Notes: generated from the letters alone by a model not told the origin. A stretch of DNA of 64,000 bases from Phytophthora vignae f. sp. vignae (GCA_016169955.1 JABJUM010000038.1:620001-684000); one strand, 5' to 3'. Shown: positions 1-9,713, numbered from the stretch's first letter. Made by a program: numbers and translations.

Positions 1-198
1 ATGGACAAGCAGCGCGAAAAGGAGCAGTGCGTCGTGTGCTTCACTAAGCCGGTCTCAGTGGTTCTACTTCCCTGTCGCCACCAGGTACTCTGCGCTTCGT
101 GCGCGCTGCGAGCGACGACTTGCCCGATCGATCGCAAAGACATCGAAGACAAGGTCCTCACCTACGGGCTCAATGCCTACACCGACGACAAGAACTAG
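1..198 (+). CDS. RING-finger protein, C-terminal part (possibly cut by the window edge)
   Basis: The frame starts at the first base and ends at TAG 196-198, giving 65 residues. It carries a C3HC4-type RING signature: CVVC, then CRH, CASC and a final CPID. RING domains of this short C-terminal type (zf-C3HC4_3) bind two zinc ions and usually recruit E2 enzymes for ubiquitin ligation. A RING at the extreme C-terminus is typical of larger proteins, so the ATG at base 1 may be an internal methionine, with the real gene beginning outside the window. The next gene converges from the other strand, with about 110 bp between the two stops. The domain is clear; substrate and full length are unknown. 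Confidence 0.75.
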   Translation: MDKQREKEQCVVCFTKPVSVVLLPCRHQVLCASCALRATTCPIDRKDIEDKVLTYGLNAYTDDKN

Positions 199-306
199 TT
201 TTTCTCCAGTCATCAGTCTCTTTCTCAGTTGGATCAAATAAAGACTTTTTGTGCGTAACTTGGCTTCTTCGCTCAATTTGAATCGCTACCGAGTTCCAAG
301 CAGCAA

Positions 307-934
307 TCAGTCAAACATGCCATTGTAGAACTGCAGCAGTTGTTGGCGACTCTTTTGGCTCTGCACGTCTGCAGCCGAACGGTCCAGCTTCCGCTTGATC
401 TTCTTGCCCGAGATGGCGCTGCGGATGGTGTCGGAGTCAGACGACGAAGAAGATGAAGACGAGTCGTCGTCATGGTCGCGTCTACTGCGGCTCTTCTTGT
501 GCCGCTTCTTGTGGTCCTTCTTCTTTCTCTTCTTTTTGGACTCGGACGACTTGTGCTTGCGCTTCTTGTCGTCAGCGCTGCGGCGCTTCCTCTCCTTCTT
601 ATTCTTCTTCGAGTGATGCGATCTTTTCCGCTCCGTCCTGCCGCTGTCGCTCGAGTCGGAAGAGGAGGATCTGCTCCTGCTTCTGCTTCTGCTCCGGGAC
701 GACGACGAGTCCGATGACGACGACGAAACCCGACGCTCGTGCTTCCATCGGTGGCTGCGGTCTCGGGGCGAGCGCAAACGACGACGCCCTCTCTCCCTGA
801 TCAAGAAACGCTTAGATTTAATGTGGCGAACTCTCGAGACTGACTGGTGGATGGACGGACCTGGAAGAGCGGTCCTTGGGGCGCGACCTGGAGCGCGACC
901 GAGCGCGGGGGCGCCCCGGCGACTTGCTGCCTAC
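307..934 (-). CDS. SR-rich, lysine-rich nuclear protein (5' end not resolved)
   Basis: The minus-strand frame 804-307 codes for an Arg/Ser- and Lys-rich protein. Runs of serine and SR dipeptides (about residues 26-48) are followed by a KKxKK-rich stretch, a poly-Ser patch and a C-terminal tail ending YNGMFD. A 64-nt intron (860-797, gtccgt...gatcag) probably precedes it, because upstream bases 934-861 encode more SR repeats (RARSRSRSRPKDRSS) that join in phase to ERGRRRL. The upstream piece has no ATG, so at least one more exon lies beyond. RS domains of this kind occur in splicing factors and other nuclear-speckle proteins. I cannot assign a specific orthologue. It converges with the RING gene. 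Confidence 0.6.
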
Positions 935-1739
935 TCAGTCGCGATGTCGTTTTCCATGCCCTAAGCGCCGTTAGCAAGCTTCCTACTGGACGGGGAGCAA
1001 ACGCGCAGCAGCGCCATGAACTTACCACTCCTTCGCTCAAGAGCCATTTTGACTTTGAAACGTGTTCTTGTTCTTTTGACAGTTATTTTATGTTTTTCCT
1101 CTAAATATCGAGAAAATAACTAAACCAATACAATTGTTGTGGTACTGTGGAAGACAGTGTCAATCTTCACTATAATCGAGTGATCCTTGTTCCGCTTGGA
1201 TGCGCTTCGCCTCGGTATCTAGGCACCTAAACGCAAGACATGCACTCCTATTCATATTTTCATTTCTTGTAGTACTCAACTACAACATCACCACTCCATC
1301 CTTTGCTTCATCGCAATGATCAATGGTAAGATGATAATCCGACGGCTAAACAGCTCTGGTGTTGCTGGCGCTTGGCTCAACTTAGTCATTCATTCACCCC
1401 TGAGTAGTGGGTGTCAAGTTTCGTTTCAGGTCGAAAATTTAGGAAGCTTAATTGCATCTGATTGGATAAAAACGAACCTCAAAAACGGTTGCGAACCTCC
1501 AACAATTTCCTTGGAGGTCGAGCTCAGTTCTTAGATCGATGGCAGGCAAGCAAGTAAGGATCTCCTCGAGTGGCGCGGGGGGAATTATCGCAAGTGGAAG
1601 GGGGAAGAAGCACTCTGGTGTGTCAAAGGAGTCTCTGTGTGGGCTCATTAAGGGGCAGATGATTGACGCAGGCATCAAGCACCGCAAGAATGACAACATC
1701 CGCGAGAAAATCAGCACTTCTGCGCTCAGCTCTGGGAGC

Positions 1740-1995
1740 TTCTTGGCCAGCGCGGCAGCAGCTCCAGGCTCAACACGCGCAGCAGCTTAAGGTTCGACAC
1801 GGGCAGCGACGTCAGGCTCAGCACAGGAACACTCCAGTCAACATGAAGCCGCACGAGATCCTCGGCATGATCGAGGAGGCCGCGGGCACGCGCATGTCAC
1901 GGGCAACAGGACCAGGATCAGCAGCGGAAGCAGCTCCAGGTTCGGCACGAGCAGCAGCTTTAGGCTCGACACGGGCAGCAGCACCTGGTCAACAC
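1740..1995 (+). repeat. Degenerate GC-rich repeat (gcagcagctccaggctcaac-like unit)
   Basis: Units resembling gcagcagctccaggctcaac recur at about 1752, 1785, 1933, 1960 and 1977, flanking the SMC2 fragment. In one frame they translate as Ala-rich PGSxRAAA repeats. They look like low-complexity amplification inside the surrounding inverted-repeat element, not like a gene. Confidence 0.45.
1840..1896 (+). pseudogene. SMC2 (condensin) fragment
   Basis: Nineteen codons translate as NMKPHEILGMIEEAAGTRM. This is the strongly conserved segment that follows the Walker A region in SMC2, where family members read NMKPxEILxMIEEAAGTRM. The flanking sequence does not continue the SMC2 protein on either side, and a PGS/RAA-type repeat takes over at once. 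It is therefore a captured or relic piece, not a working gene. The identity is strong for so short a stretch because the motif is nearly invariant; the origin by transposon capture is inference. Confidence 0.6.
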
Positions 1996-2156
1996 CGGTG
2001 GCTCAGCGCTGGTCCGGCAGAGGAAGCTTTTAGAGGCTGCAGTGGTAGCCGCTGGATGAAGTCTATAAGTTAAACAAGACAGGATAGACAGCAATAGTTA
2101 GCTTAGTGAGCGTGGTACTATCACCATGCAGCAGTCCACGGCATACTTAACTAGAT

Positions 2157-2663
2157 CAGTGTTTGGAAAAAATGAATTGGCGGCGATTGGCAGACACAAT
2201 AAACACTGCAGTTCCAACTGCAGTAGGTACTCATGCTGCAATCAGCTACTGCAGTATCGATCGTGCTGCAATCGTGAATTGCAATACGCACCGTCGCCGC
2301 AATAATACATTTCTTGTGCCATATGATAATTGCAATAAGGTTTTGCCACGCTTCTAAGCAAATGCTCGGGTTAAAAAAGGCTTTGGTATAGCTAATTTGG
2401 GAGAGACCAACGGAGAGATCGTCAAGGAAAAGCTTGCTGTTTGCCGAAAGAGAGAAATTCTTCATTTTGGAATCGTCACTCTAGACAGCAGCACGTGTTG
2501 AGCAGGCAATACGAGATTGCAGTAAGTGTCGCGGTCGCAGTTAAGATTGCAATCGTTGGCGTCTCTGCAATTGAGAATTGGTATTGCGGCACCGTCCGCA
2601 GTTGAGCATTGCAAGAAAAAATTTTGTACGGCGGATAGAGCAAGAGATTTTTTCCAAACACTG
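2157..2663. mobile_element. hAT-type MITE with 8-bp target duplication
   Basis: The ends are CAGTGTTTGGAAAAAAT and its inverted copy. They are flanked by the exact 8-bp direct repeat AACTAGAT (2149-2156 and 2664-2671). An 8-bp duplication with CAG-type termini is the mark of the hAT superfamily. The 507-bp interior has many short copies of GATTGCA/CTGCAGT in both orientations, as expected of subterminal transposase-binding repeats, and no long coding frame. Confidence 0.85.
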
Positions 2664-2830
2664 AACTAGATCACGGAGGCTCGAAACTCAACTCAAGTGC
2701 CAACTCGCGGGGTCTCAAGCGCCGTATTTTCCAGATTGACATGATTGGTAGATATTCCGGAGCTAAGAACGGAGCTAAATCGAAACTTGACACCCACTAC
2801 TAGTGGGTGAATGAAATGCAACAAGTCCGA

Positions 2831-2873
2831 TAGGTTTTTCACGCAAGCACAATGTGCTTGCGTGAAAAACCTA
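2831..2873. repeat. Perfect palindrome, 21-bp arms with a 1-base spacer
   Basis: TAGGTTTTTCACGCAAGCAC... pairs perfectly with its downstream complement around a single A at 2852. It lies just outside the inverted-repeat element ending at 2815. It could form a cruciform or an RNA hairpin; no function is evident. Confidence 0.85.
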
Positions 2874-3161
2874 CTAAATGCGTGAATATGCGCAGTGCTT
2901 CTACTGAATGAACAAACCAGCGGTTCTATCCATACGCTGCGTAGACTTCGTAGCCTTCGCTTCGTGCGCCTGGAAGAGGACGCGCTTTTAGTACATGTAG
3001 GTTGAAGCCAACTTCAACTCGGCTCATTTTCTCGATTAAGTGCGATCAATTTCCCCCCTAAGTGCGACTAGCGGCCAAAAGGATCTCAAAGACATTCCGT
3101 GAAGACGAAGCTGAAGCTGGAGCTGGAGAACTAGAGAGGAGTCGTCAGCCTTGTCGAGAGC

Positions 3162-4935
3162 ATGAGCGTGTGGCTGGTGTCCGTCCCGAACGAGGGCAAC
3201 AGCTCGTCCGAGACGACCTTCCTGTCGCTCAAGGCGGAGACCGCCTCCAGTCGCCACGACTACGCCGGTACCGACCCTAACCGTAGCGCAGCTCCTCGTG
3301 TCTTCATCCACTGTAACTGACCTCGTTCACCTCCCACCAGACTGCGTCCGCGTGGAGCTGCCGTCGGATCTTCTCGTGGGGACGCTGGACTCGCTTATGG
3401 TGCGTCCGAGGAGACTGTACATTGGCGCTGGCCATGGAGAGACTGAGCTCTGACTCTGATAACTCTGGGCAGGCGCTGAGCGACGACCTGAACCGTGTGG
3501 ACCTGGTGATCGAGAGCGTCGTGCGCAAGATCGAGCGCCAGTTCCATGACCTGAACAAGGGCGACCAGGCGCTCACGGTGGACGGAGGTGCGGCCGCAGC
3601 AGTAGTTGGATGTGGAGTTCCGTGCTAATCGAGTGGATTGTGTGGGTCTGTTGCAGTGCCGGTGGAGCGCTACTTGAGCTTCTTCTCGTGGGACGAGGCC
3701 AAGCACCCGCACCGTCGACCGCTACCCGAGATCGTCAGTATTATCCAGTCGGTACGAGAGCTGTACTGCTTTGAATTGGGACCCTATCAGGTAGACTGAT
3801 GCCTTGATGGTGCATCGATTACAATTACAGTCCGTGGGTAAGATCGAAGAGGAGCTCAAGCAGCTGAGCACGCGCTACGCGGAGAAGAAGCAGCAGCTCA
3901 TTGGCTTGCAGCGCAAGAAAGGGTACGCGTTCAGTCCCGCGTTCAATGTGGTATTGAACTAATTTATTGTAATAATTTATTGTAATGTGTGGTATCAGTG
4001 GCAACCTGATGGTGGCGAACCTGAACGACGTCCTGACGCCAGACGTCGTGTCTACGTCGGACTTCGTGAACACTGAGTACCTGCAAACGATGGTGGTGAT
4101 CGTGCCTAAGAACTTGGAGGAACAGTGGCTGAATGAGTACGCGCAGATTGGTGACCAGATTGCGGAGTACGGCCCGAAGGGTTCTCGTGGGAATGTCCGC
4201 GGATCGCCTGTGGTTCCCGGATCATCGCGCAAACTGATGGAGGAGGGCGACTCTGCTGTATACACAGTGACGCTGCTTAAGGGTCAGTACCAACCGGGAT
4301 TTGTGGACAAGGAAGGAAACTTCGAGGCTGGTACCACTGTGGACTACATCGAGGACTTCAAGACGCGCGCCAAGGAAAAGCGATTTGTGGTCCGCGAGTT
4401 CAACTTCGACCCCACAAGTCACGCGTCCAACGAAGAAGCCATCGCCGAGCTGGAAGTGGAGGTCGATCGACTTTGGTCGGCCCTAATCCGCTGGTGCAAG
4501 GCGCACTTCGGAGAAACGTTTATTGCCTGGATGCATATCAAGGTGGGGTCCATGTTAACAAGCAGACCGATCTATCTACGTATTGTCCGAGAAGCCTAAC
4601 CGTGCTGTCTTGCTCATTTTTGTGCAGATGATTCGCGTTTTCGTCGAGTCCGTGCTTCGCTATGGTCTTCCCGTTAACTTCGTGGTCGCCATGTACAAAG
4701 TACGTTATTTCCATGTAGATGCAGCCGTGTTGGTGTTTCTGACGACGAATTGCTATGTATTGTACACTAGCCTCACTCAGGCAAAGACAAGAAATTGCGT
4801 GCAGTGCTGTCAAAGAAGTACGCGCATCTGCAGCCGGCGCAGTTTTCGGGTCTGGAGGAGGGCTCTTCAGGCTCGTCGCAGGTCGAGTACTATCCGTACG
4901 TCACAAACGCCTTCCACCCACTCAGCACCACTTAA
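3162..4935 (+). CDS. V-type H+-ATPase subunit C
   Basis: Eight exons can be placed in phase: 3162-3267, 3341-3399, 3473-3587, 3657-3751, 3831-3922, 3999-4542, 4628-4699 and 4771-4935, all with GT/AG borders. They give about 415 residues, close to the 380-390 usual for this subunit. Diagnostic segments are MSVWLVSVPNE at the start, VGTLDSLMALSDDLNRVD, VPVERYLSFFSWDEAKHP, RFVVREFNFDP, and GLPVNFVVAMYKPHSGKDKK with KKLRAVLSKKY near the end. Subunit C is in the V1 peripheral stalk and bridges V1 to subunit a of Vo, so it controls assembly of the pump on acidic endomembranes. For the last exon the acceptor at 4770 keeps the family frame; a later AG would not. The gene converges with the Lon gene. 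Confidence 0.93.
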
Positions 4936-5135
4936 TGCGCTTCGGTGTGCACCAAGACAAATGAGGTGGCCAGGCCACGACAGAGAGAGTTGCGTGTGGA
5001 TTTTAGTACTACCAAGAAGATATCCTGAACGCTAACGAGATGATCAAAGACTAACTTGTGATGTTGTTCAAGATTGCGAACGCGAAAGTGTTTGAAAACA
5101 ATAAAAAGAAACGAAGCCACCACACCACCGCAACA

Positions 5136-7913
5136 CTAAAGCATGCTCAGCAACACAGGGTCGGAGTAATCGACTCCTCCACTCGAGGTAAAGCTTTTGA
5201 GCCGTCTCACACCTGGGTCCTCACGCACTTTCACGTGGAAAACGAGTTGAATCAGCTCGCGCAAGTCGCTCACAAACAGTAGCTGAACCCGATCCTTGGC
5301 GTTGTCACGCTCGCGTGAGCTGTCAGTGGACACCCCAGCAAATTCTTTGCGCAGCTCCTCGGCCTCGTTCTTATTACCACGAGGCAAAATAACTCGCTTG
5401 ATCCCAGCGCGAATAGCAGCCAGCACCTTCTCCCGAATGCCACCAACAGGCAGAATGACGCCGCGTAAAGTGATTTCCCCTGTCATGGCGATGTCGACAG
5501 GAACAGGAAGACCTGAAATCACCGATAGCAGTGCGCACACGATAGCACCGCCAGCAGATGGACCGTCCTTGGGAATAGCACCCTCAGGGAAGTGGATATG
5601 AACGCCTGAAATGTCATCTAACGACAACGCACTCGGTCCCGACATCTCCCCTGCATCCGCTGGGCCGCCTTCCACACGCGGTAGGTCAACGAGGTGCGCA
5701 TTCACGAGCAACCACGAGAGCGCAAGCTGCGCTGACTCCTTCATCACGTCCCCAAGCTTGCCAGTAAGCTTCAGGGTGGGCGCGGGGTTCGTCATTGCAG
5801 AGGCGTTCGACGTAGCGACCTTGCTCAACGGTGTGCGCCGCGTGCAGGATGCTTCAACGAAAAGAATAGAGCCTCCAGCTGTGCTCCAGGACATGCCCGT
5901 CGCCACGCCTGGTACACTGGAGCGCAGAGCAACCTCGTTGAATACAAGTTCGTGTCCAAGGATAGAGCGGATCATCTTCTTGTCGATGTAGATCGGGTCG
6001 AATGATGCCAGTCGATCGGCACTGCCGCCATCCTTATCAGTCTTTTGCTCGGTTTCATCAAGCTCGCGCACGACATCAACCGCCACATAACGACACAGTG
6101 CGCCGACCTGCCGCTCCAAATCGCGCACTCCAGCTTCACGGGTGTATCGCATTATCAGGTAGCGCAGGGCTTCATCCGACACGCGCACCATGTCTTTCCG
6201 AAGGCCGTTGGCTTCAATTTGCTGAGGAAGAAGGTAGCGCCGAGCAATCTCTACCTTCTGCTCCACACTGTATCCACTGAGTTCGATGACCTCCATGCGG
6301 TCAAGCAGAGGACCCGGAATCGTATCCAAGCTGTTGGCTGTAGCTAGGAAGAGCGTGCGACTCAAATCGAAAGGCACGTTCAGGTAGTGATCGGTGAACG
6401 TGTTGTTCTGGTGAGGGTCCAGCACCTCCAGTAGCGCACTGGCCGGGTCGCCTCGGAAGTCCTTGCCCAGCTTGTCCACCTCGTCCAGCAGCAGCACCGG
6501 GTTGTTAGTCTCAGCGTGGCGAAGCGCGTTGAGGATGCAACCCGGCATCGCGCCAACGTAGGTCTTTCGGTGGCCTCGAATTTCCGACTCATCATGAACT
6601 CCACCAAGCGCAACCCGCTCGAATTTACGGTTCGTAGCCGTAGCAATGGAGCGACCCAGTGAAGTTTTACCGACACCAGGCGGTCCAACGAGACACAGGA
6701 TGGGGCCACGCATGTCACGCTTGAGGCTGCGAACTGCAATGTACTCGGTGATCCTCTTTTTGACCTTGTCAAGGCCGTAGTGGTCCGCGTCAAGCTGCTT
6801 GCGTACCCGGTCGACCATCAGCAAATCGGCTGTGGAGGTGTTCCATGGAAGCTCAGAGAAGAACTCGAGATAGTTGTGCAGAATGCCGTACTCCGGCTGC
6901 ATAGCGGTCATGCCTTTAAGACGGCGGAGCTCGCGCTGAGCGACCTTGGCAGCTTTCGGCTCGAGACTCAGAGCGTTCAGCCGATCCTCCAGCAGTTTCA
7001 AGTCACTAGCATTTTCCCCGCCAGCTCCGTCGTCTCCAGCCTCTCCAAGCTCCTTCTTGATAGCCTCAAGTTGCTGTCGGAGTAGAAACTCCTTGCGGGT
7101 CCCCTCCAACTTGTCCTGTACTTCACTTTGAATCTTGCGTTGCAGCCTCGCCTTCTCCGTCTCTTGCTCCAGTAACGCCACTGCCAGTTCACAGCGCAGA
7201 GCGACGGGCACCGCTTCCAGCACTTGCTGCTTCTCGTCCACGCCCACGTTCAGGTACGATACCACCACGTCCGCCAGCTCTCCCGCCGACGAGTTGCCAA
7301 TAGCGTCCACGAGTCCATTGCTCCTTCGCAACAAAGGCGCGCTCTTGGCCGTCTCGAGATACTCCTGCGTCAAGTGCTTGAGTCTCAGCGCCAATTGCTC
7401 CAACGTCAGCGCCATCTCCTCCGTCTTGGCGCCCTTAACAGGCACCGGCACCACCAGCCGCTGCACAGAGCCGACAAGATAGGGCCTCGTCTGGGCCACG
7501 TCTTGGAGCTGCACTCTGTGTAGACCTTGCACCAGCACGGAGAGGCCGGCCACGCCTCCTTGCATACGCGTGAGCTGCACGACGCGCGCCACGGTTCCGA
7601 CACTGTAGACGGCGTCCTTGGCCTCTGCGCTCGTGGGAAGCACCTGGTGGGTGTCCGCGTCGCCTTCTGCGCTGCTGCGGCGCGTGAAGATCGCCAGCGT
7701 CAGCGACGTGGAGGCCGCCGCGTCGCCGCCGCCCGAGCGCCGCGACGTCTTGGGCGCACGCACCTCCCACACCAAGTCCTTGAGCAGCTGCAGCGCCGAC
7801 GCCGACGTGATGGCGAGCCGCAGATACGTCCGCGGGAAGAGCACCTTGCCGTCCAGAGGCAGGATGGGCAGCTGCAGCGGCGCCGTGGCCGTGGAAGTCG
7901 CGCTGTCCTCCAT
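5136..7913 (-). CDS. Lon protease, peroxisome-type (LONP2-like)
   Basis: An ATP-dependent serine protease of 925 residues from the ATG at 7913. The N-terminal substrate-binding domain begins LQLPILPLDGKVLFPRTYLR. A coiled region follows, then the AAA+ module with Walker A GPPGVGKTS and Walker B VLLLDEVDK. The C-terminal protease has catalytic Ser in PKDGPSAGG and Lys in GGIREKVLAA. The protein ends in SML, an acceptable type-1 peroxisomal targeting tripeptide; mitochondrial Lon lacks this. Peroxisomal Lon removes damaged matrix proteins and assists import. The frame stays open upstream to 8210, and an ATG at 8009 would add residues that look a little like a presequence. A TCATTCC initiator at 7942-7955 puts transcription start downstream of that ATG, so I chose 7913. 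The gene appears to have no introns. Confidence 0.92.
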   Translation of the reverse strand: MEDSATSTATAPLQLPILPLDGKVLFPRTYLRLAITSASALQLLKDLVWEVRAPKTSRRSGGGDAAASTSLTLAIFTRRSSAEGDADTHQVLPTSAEAKDAVYSVGTVARVVQLTRMQGGVAGLSVLVQGLHRVQLQDVAQTRPYLVGSVQRLVVPVPVKGAKTEEMALTLEQLALRLKHLTQEYLETAKSAPLLRRSNGLVDAIGNSSAGELADVVVSYLNVGVDEKQQVLEAVPVALRCELAVALLEQETEKARLQRKIQSEVQDKLEGTRKEFLLRQQLEAIKKELGEAGDDGAGGENASDLKLLEDRLNALSLEPKAAKVAQRELRRLKGMTAMQPEYGILHNYLEFFSELPWNTSTADLLMVDRVRKQLDADHYGLDKVKKRITEYIAVRSLKRDMRGPILCLVGPPGVGKTSLGRSIATATNRKFERVALGGVHDESEIRGHRKTYVGAMPGCILNALRHAETNNPVLLLDEVDKLGKDFRGDPASALLEVLDPHQNNTFTDHYLNVPFDLSRTLFLATANSLDTIPGPLLDRMEVIELSGYSVEQKVEIARRYLLPQQIEANGLRKDMVRVSDEALRYLIMRYTREAGVRDLERQVGALCRYVAVDVVRELDETEQKTDKDGGSADRLASFDPIYIDKKMIRSILGHELVFNEVALRSSVPGVATGMSWSTAGGSILFVEASCTRRTPLSKVATSNASAMTNPAPTLKLTGKLGDVMKESAQLALSWLLVNAHLVDLPRVEGGPADAGEMSGPSALSLDDISGVHIHFPEGAIPKDGPSAGGAIVCALLSVISGLPVPVDIAMTGEITLRGVILPVGGIREKVLAAIRAGIKRVILPRGNKNEAEELRKEFAGVSTDSSRERDNAKDRVQLLFVSDLRELIQLVFHVKVREDPGVRRLKSFTSSGGVDYSDPVLLSML

Positions 7914-7941
7914 CGTGGGGGGGGGCTTACTGCGAGGAGGC

Positions 7942-7955
7942 ACGTTCTGGAATGA
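7942..7955 (-). promoter_or_regulatory. Oomycete initiator-like core promoter of the Lon gene
   Basis: On the minus strand this reads TTCATTCCAGAACG, about 30 nt upstream of the chosen ATG. The oomycete initiator consensus is TCAYTYY. The flanking CAATTT half is not well formed here, so support is moderate. Confidence 0.4.
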
Positions 7956-8228
7956 AGGCAAAGTTGACGAAGCTTTTCGAACGGCTACGGTCCGGTTTAA
8001 GTGGTGCATTCTATGAGTTGAGGTTGAAAGAAGTGCACATGGTATTGCGGGACATGGTGTTTGCAGATAGATTGAATTCAATTCATTCACGCAAGGCCAC
8101 CACTTCGTCTTGGTGGCCCATTCTACACGGAGATCATGCATGGGGGGTACGAAGTTTTCAAGTTCATGTCGACAGGGACCAACGTACATTTTGTCGATGA
8201 CAACGTACATTAAAAAGGTTCCTTAAGC

Positions 8229-9653
8229 TTAGGGCAGCAGAGTCTTGGAGCTCTTGGTCGCCGCCTTCTCGGCCACGGTCGTCTGCACCTGCTCCTGCTG
8301 GAGGTGGTCGTCCTCGTCCGAAGCAGACTCGCTGTCGTCCTCCTCGTACAGGGGGGTCTTGCCCTTGGTGGCGCCCTTCACCAGTGTCGGGTCCTCCTCG
8401 TACAGGGGGGTCTTGCCCTTGGTGGCGCCCTTCACCAGTGTCGGGTCCTCCTCATCGGACTCGTCGCCAATGACGCCGCCCTCCGAGGCGTCGTCGAAGA
8501 GCTCGCCAATGGAGCCGGTCGTCGTGCCCGTCTTGGTAGCCTTCTCAGTCTTGCTCGACTTGGACGACTTGGCGGCGGGCTCCTTGACGCCCTTCACCAG
8601 GACATCGTCGTCGCTGCCGCTGTCCAAGTCGGACTCGTCCAGCCACGACAGGTCGTCGTCGCTGCCAGACTCCGAGTCGTCCTCGTACACGGGGGTCTTG
8701 CCCTTGGTGGCGGTCTCGCCCTTGGTAGCGCCCTTCACGAGGATGGGGTCCTCGCTGCCGGACTCCGAGTCGCTGTCAAGAAGCCACGACAGGTCGTCGC
8801 TTCCCGATTCGCTGTCGTCCTGGACAATGGAAGACTTACCCTTGGTGGCACCCTTCACAAGCGTAGGGTCCTCGCTGCCAGACTCCGAGTCGCTGTCGTC
8901 CAGCCACGACAGGTCGTCGCTGCCAGACTCCGAGTCGTCTTCGTACACGGGGGTCTTGCCCTTAGTAGCAACACCGCCCTTACCCTTCACGAGGGTGGTG
9001 TCCTCGCTGCCAGACTCCGAGTCACTGTCAAGGAGCCACGACAGGACGTCGCTTCCAGACTCCGAGTCGTCCTCCACAACAATGCCCTTCTTGCCGGAAC
9101 CCTTGACCAGGATGGGGTCGTCGCTGCCGCTCTCGGAGTCGCTGTCGTCCAGCCACGACAGATCGTCGCTGCCCGACTCGCTGTCGTCCGAGCCCTGCTC
9201 CTCCTCGAAGGCGTTAATGATGTCCTGAAGGTCGACCTGGTCGCTGCCGCTGCCGATCAGCGACATGATGTTGACCGTCACTTGGCTGCCGTCGGTGCTG
9301 TCGCTGCCGAACAGGTCCGTCAGGTCGATCGTGAGGTCGTCCTCGTCGACGCTGCCGCTGCCGTAGAAGTCGCTCAGGTCGAGCGAGCCGCTGCTCGTGC
9401 CCTTGCACTGGGCCATGCGCATGAAGCACTCGTTCGGGTACTCAACGCCCTCCTCGTCCTTGACGGGCTTGTACTTGTCCGGGCAGTCGTCCGGGCAGGC
9501 GTCGCTTCCGCTGGCGGCGAGCGAGTCCGAGGCCGAGAAGTCGAAGTCCTCGCTGGCGCTGGCATCGTCCGACGAACGGAGGTAGGCGGGGTTGCCAGCG
9601 TTGGCGGCAGTGACAGCAAGAGCCGCAAAAACAAGGCCAGCAGCGAACTTCAT
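8229..9653 (-). CDS. Secreted acidic repeat protein with one atypical Kazal domain
   Basis: The 474-residue product opens with a signal peptide (MKFAAGLVFAALAVTAANA). A four-cysteine Kazal-like domain at about residues 53-83 follows: CPDDC, PVKDEEG, NEC and AQC. The usual third and sixth cysteines are missing, as in the atypical domains of Phytophthora EPI inhibitors. By position after the second cysteine the P1 residue would be Asp. The rest is a disordered tail with tandem blocks of DDSESGSDDLSW, DSDSESGSEDPTLVKG and ATKGKTPVYE, extremely rich in Asp, Ser and Glu. It shares the GELFDDASEGGVIG linker and the LVKG motif with the neighbouring Kazal genes. One Kazal unit could inhibit subtilisin-like proteases in the apoplast; the role of the long acidic tail is unknown. 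There are no introns. Confidence 0.8.
   Translation of the reverse strand: MKFAAGLVFAALAVTAANAGNPAYLRSSDDASASEDFDFSASDSLAASGSDACPDDCPDKYKPVKDEEGVEYPNECFMRMAQCKGTSSGSLDLSDFYGSGSVDEDDLTIDLTDLFGSDSTDGSQVTVNIMSLIGSGSDQVDLQDIINAFEEEQGSDDSESGSDDLSWLDDSDSESGSDDPILVKGSGKKGIVVEDDSESGSDVLSWLLDSDSESGSEDTTLVKGKGGVATKGKTPVYEDDSESGSDDLSWLDDSDSESGSEDPTLVKGATKGKSSIVQDDSESGSDDLSWLLDSDSESGSEDPILVKGATKGETATKGKTPVYEDDSESGSDDDLSWLDESDLDSGSDDDVLVKGVKEPAAKSSKSSKTEKATKTGTTTGSIGELFDDASEGGVIGDESDEEDPTLVKGATKGKTPLYEEDPTLVKGATKGKTPLYEEDDSESASDEDDHLQQEQVQTTVAEKAATKSSKTLLP
8347..9190 (-). repeat. Tandem coding repeats in the acidic tail
   Basis: Imperfect units of roughly 105-130 bp encode SESGSDDLSWL plus SESGSEDPTLVKG. 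At the 3' end of the gene a 54-bp unit is duplicated exactly (8347-8400 and 8401-8454). An exact duplicate beside diverged ones suggests recent slippage or unequal exchange that keeps the reading frame. Confidence 0.85.
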
Positions 9654-9696
9654 TTTTTTAATGTGATTCGGGAGACGAGAGGTGTGTGCTGCGCTT

Positions 9697-9713
9697 CGCG
9701 AATTGGAGAATGA
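9697..9713 (-). promoter_or_regulatory. Oomycete initiator plus flanking promoter element
   Basis: The minus strand reads TCATTCTCCAATTCGCG about 44 nt upstream of the ATG at 9653. This is the combined Inr (TCATTCT) and FPR (CAATTT-like) core promoter seen at oomycete genes. The same block occurs upstream of four other Kazal loci in this window. Confidence 0.75.

Larger units (their letters stand above)
1389..2815. mobile_element. Terminal-inverted-repeat element enclosing an SMC2 gene fragment and a hAT MITE
   Basis: Bases 1389-1423 and 2781-2815 are inverted repeats, matching at 32 of 35 positions. They share TTCATTCACCC and AGTAGTGGGTGTCAAG. The 1.43-kb interior has no transposase that I recognise. 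It does contain a fragment of condensin subunit SMC2, GC-rich short repeats and a younger hAT-type MITE with its own target duplication. I see no convincing target duplication at the outer ends, so the superfamily is not assigned. A non-autonomous element that picked up host DNA would fit. Confidence 0.55.

Noticed and set aside
1539..2073. Complete host gene around the SMC2 motif
   Set aside because: Only 19 codons match SMC2; the rest is repeat-derived.
6380..6793. Second frame within the Lon gene
   Set aside because: An out-of-frame shadow of the AAA+ domain.
8347..9190. CRISPR array
   Set aside because: The repeats are coding, adjacent and without spacers, in a eukaryotic genome.
8304..9713. 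469-residue plus-strand frame opposite the acidic Kazal gene
   Set aside because: It is the mirror of in-frame repeats. The minus strand has a signal peptide, a Kazal unit and a promoter, and the plus frame has none.
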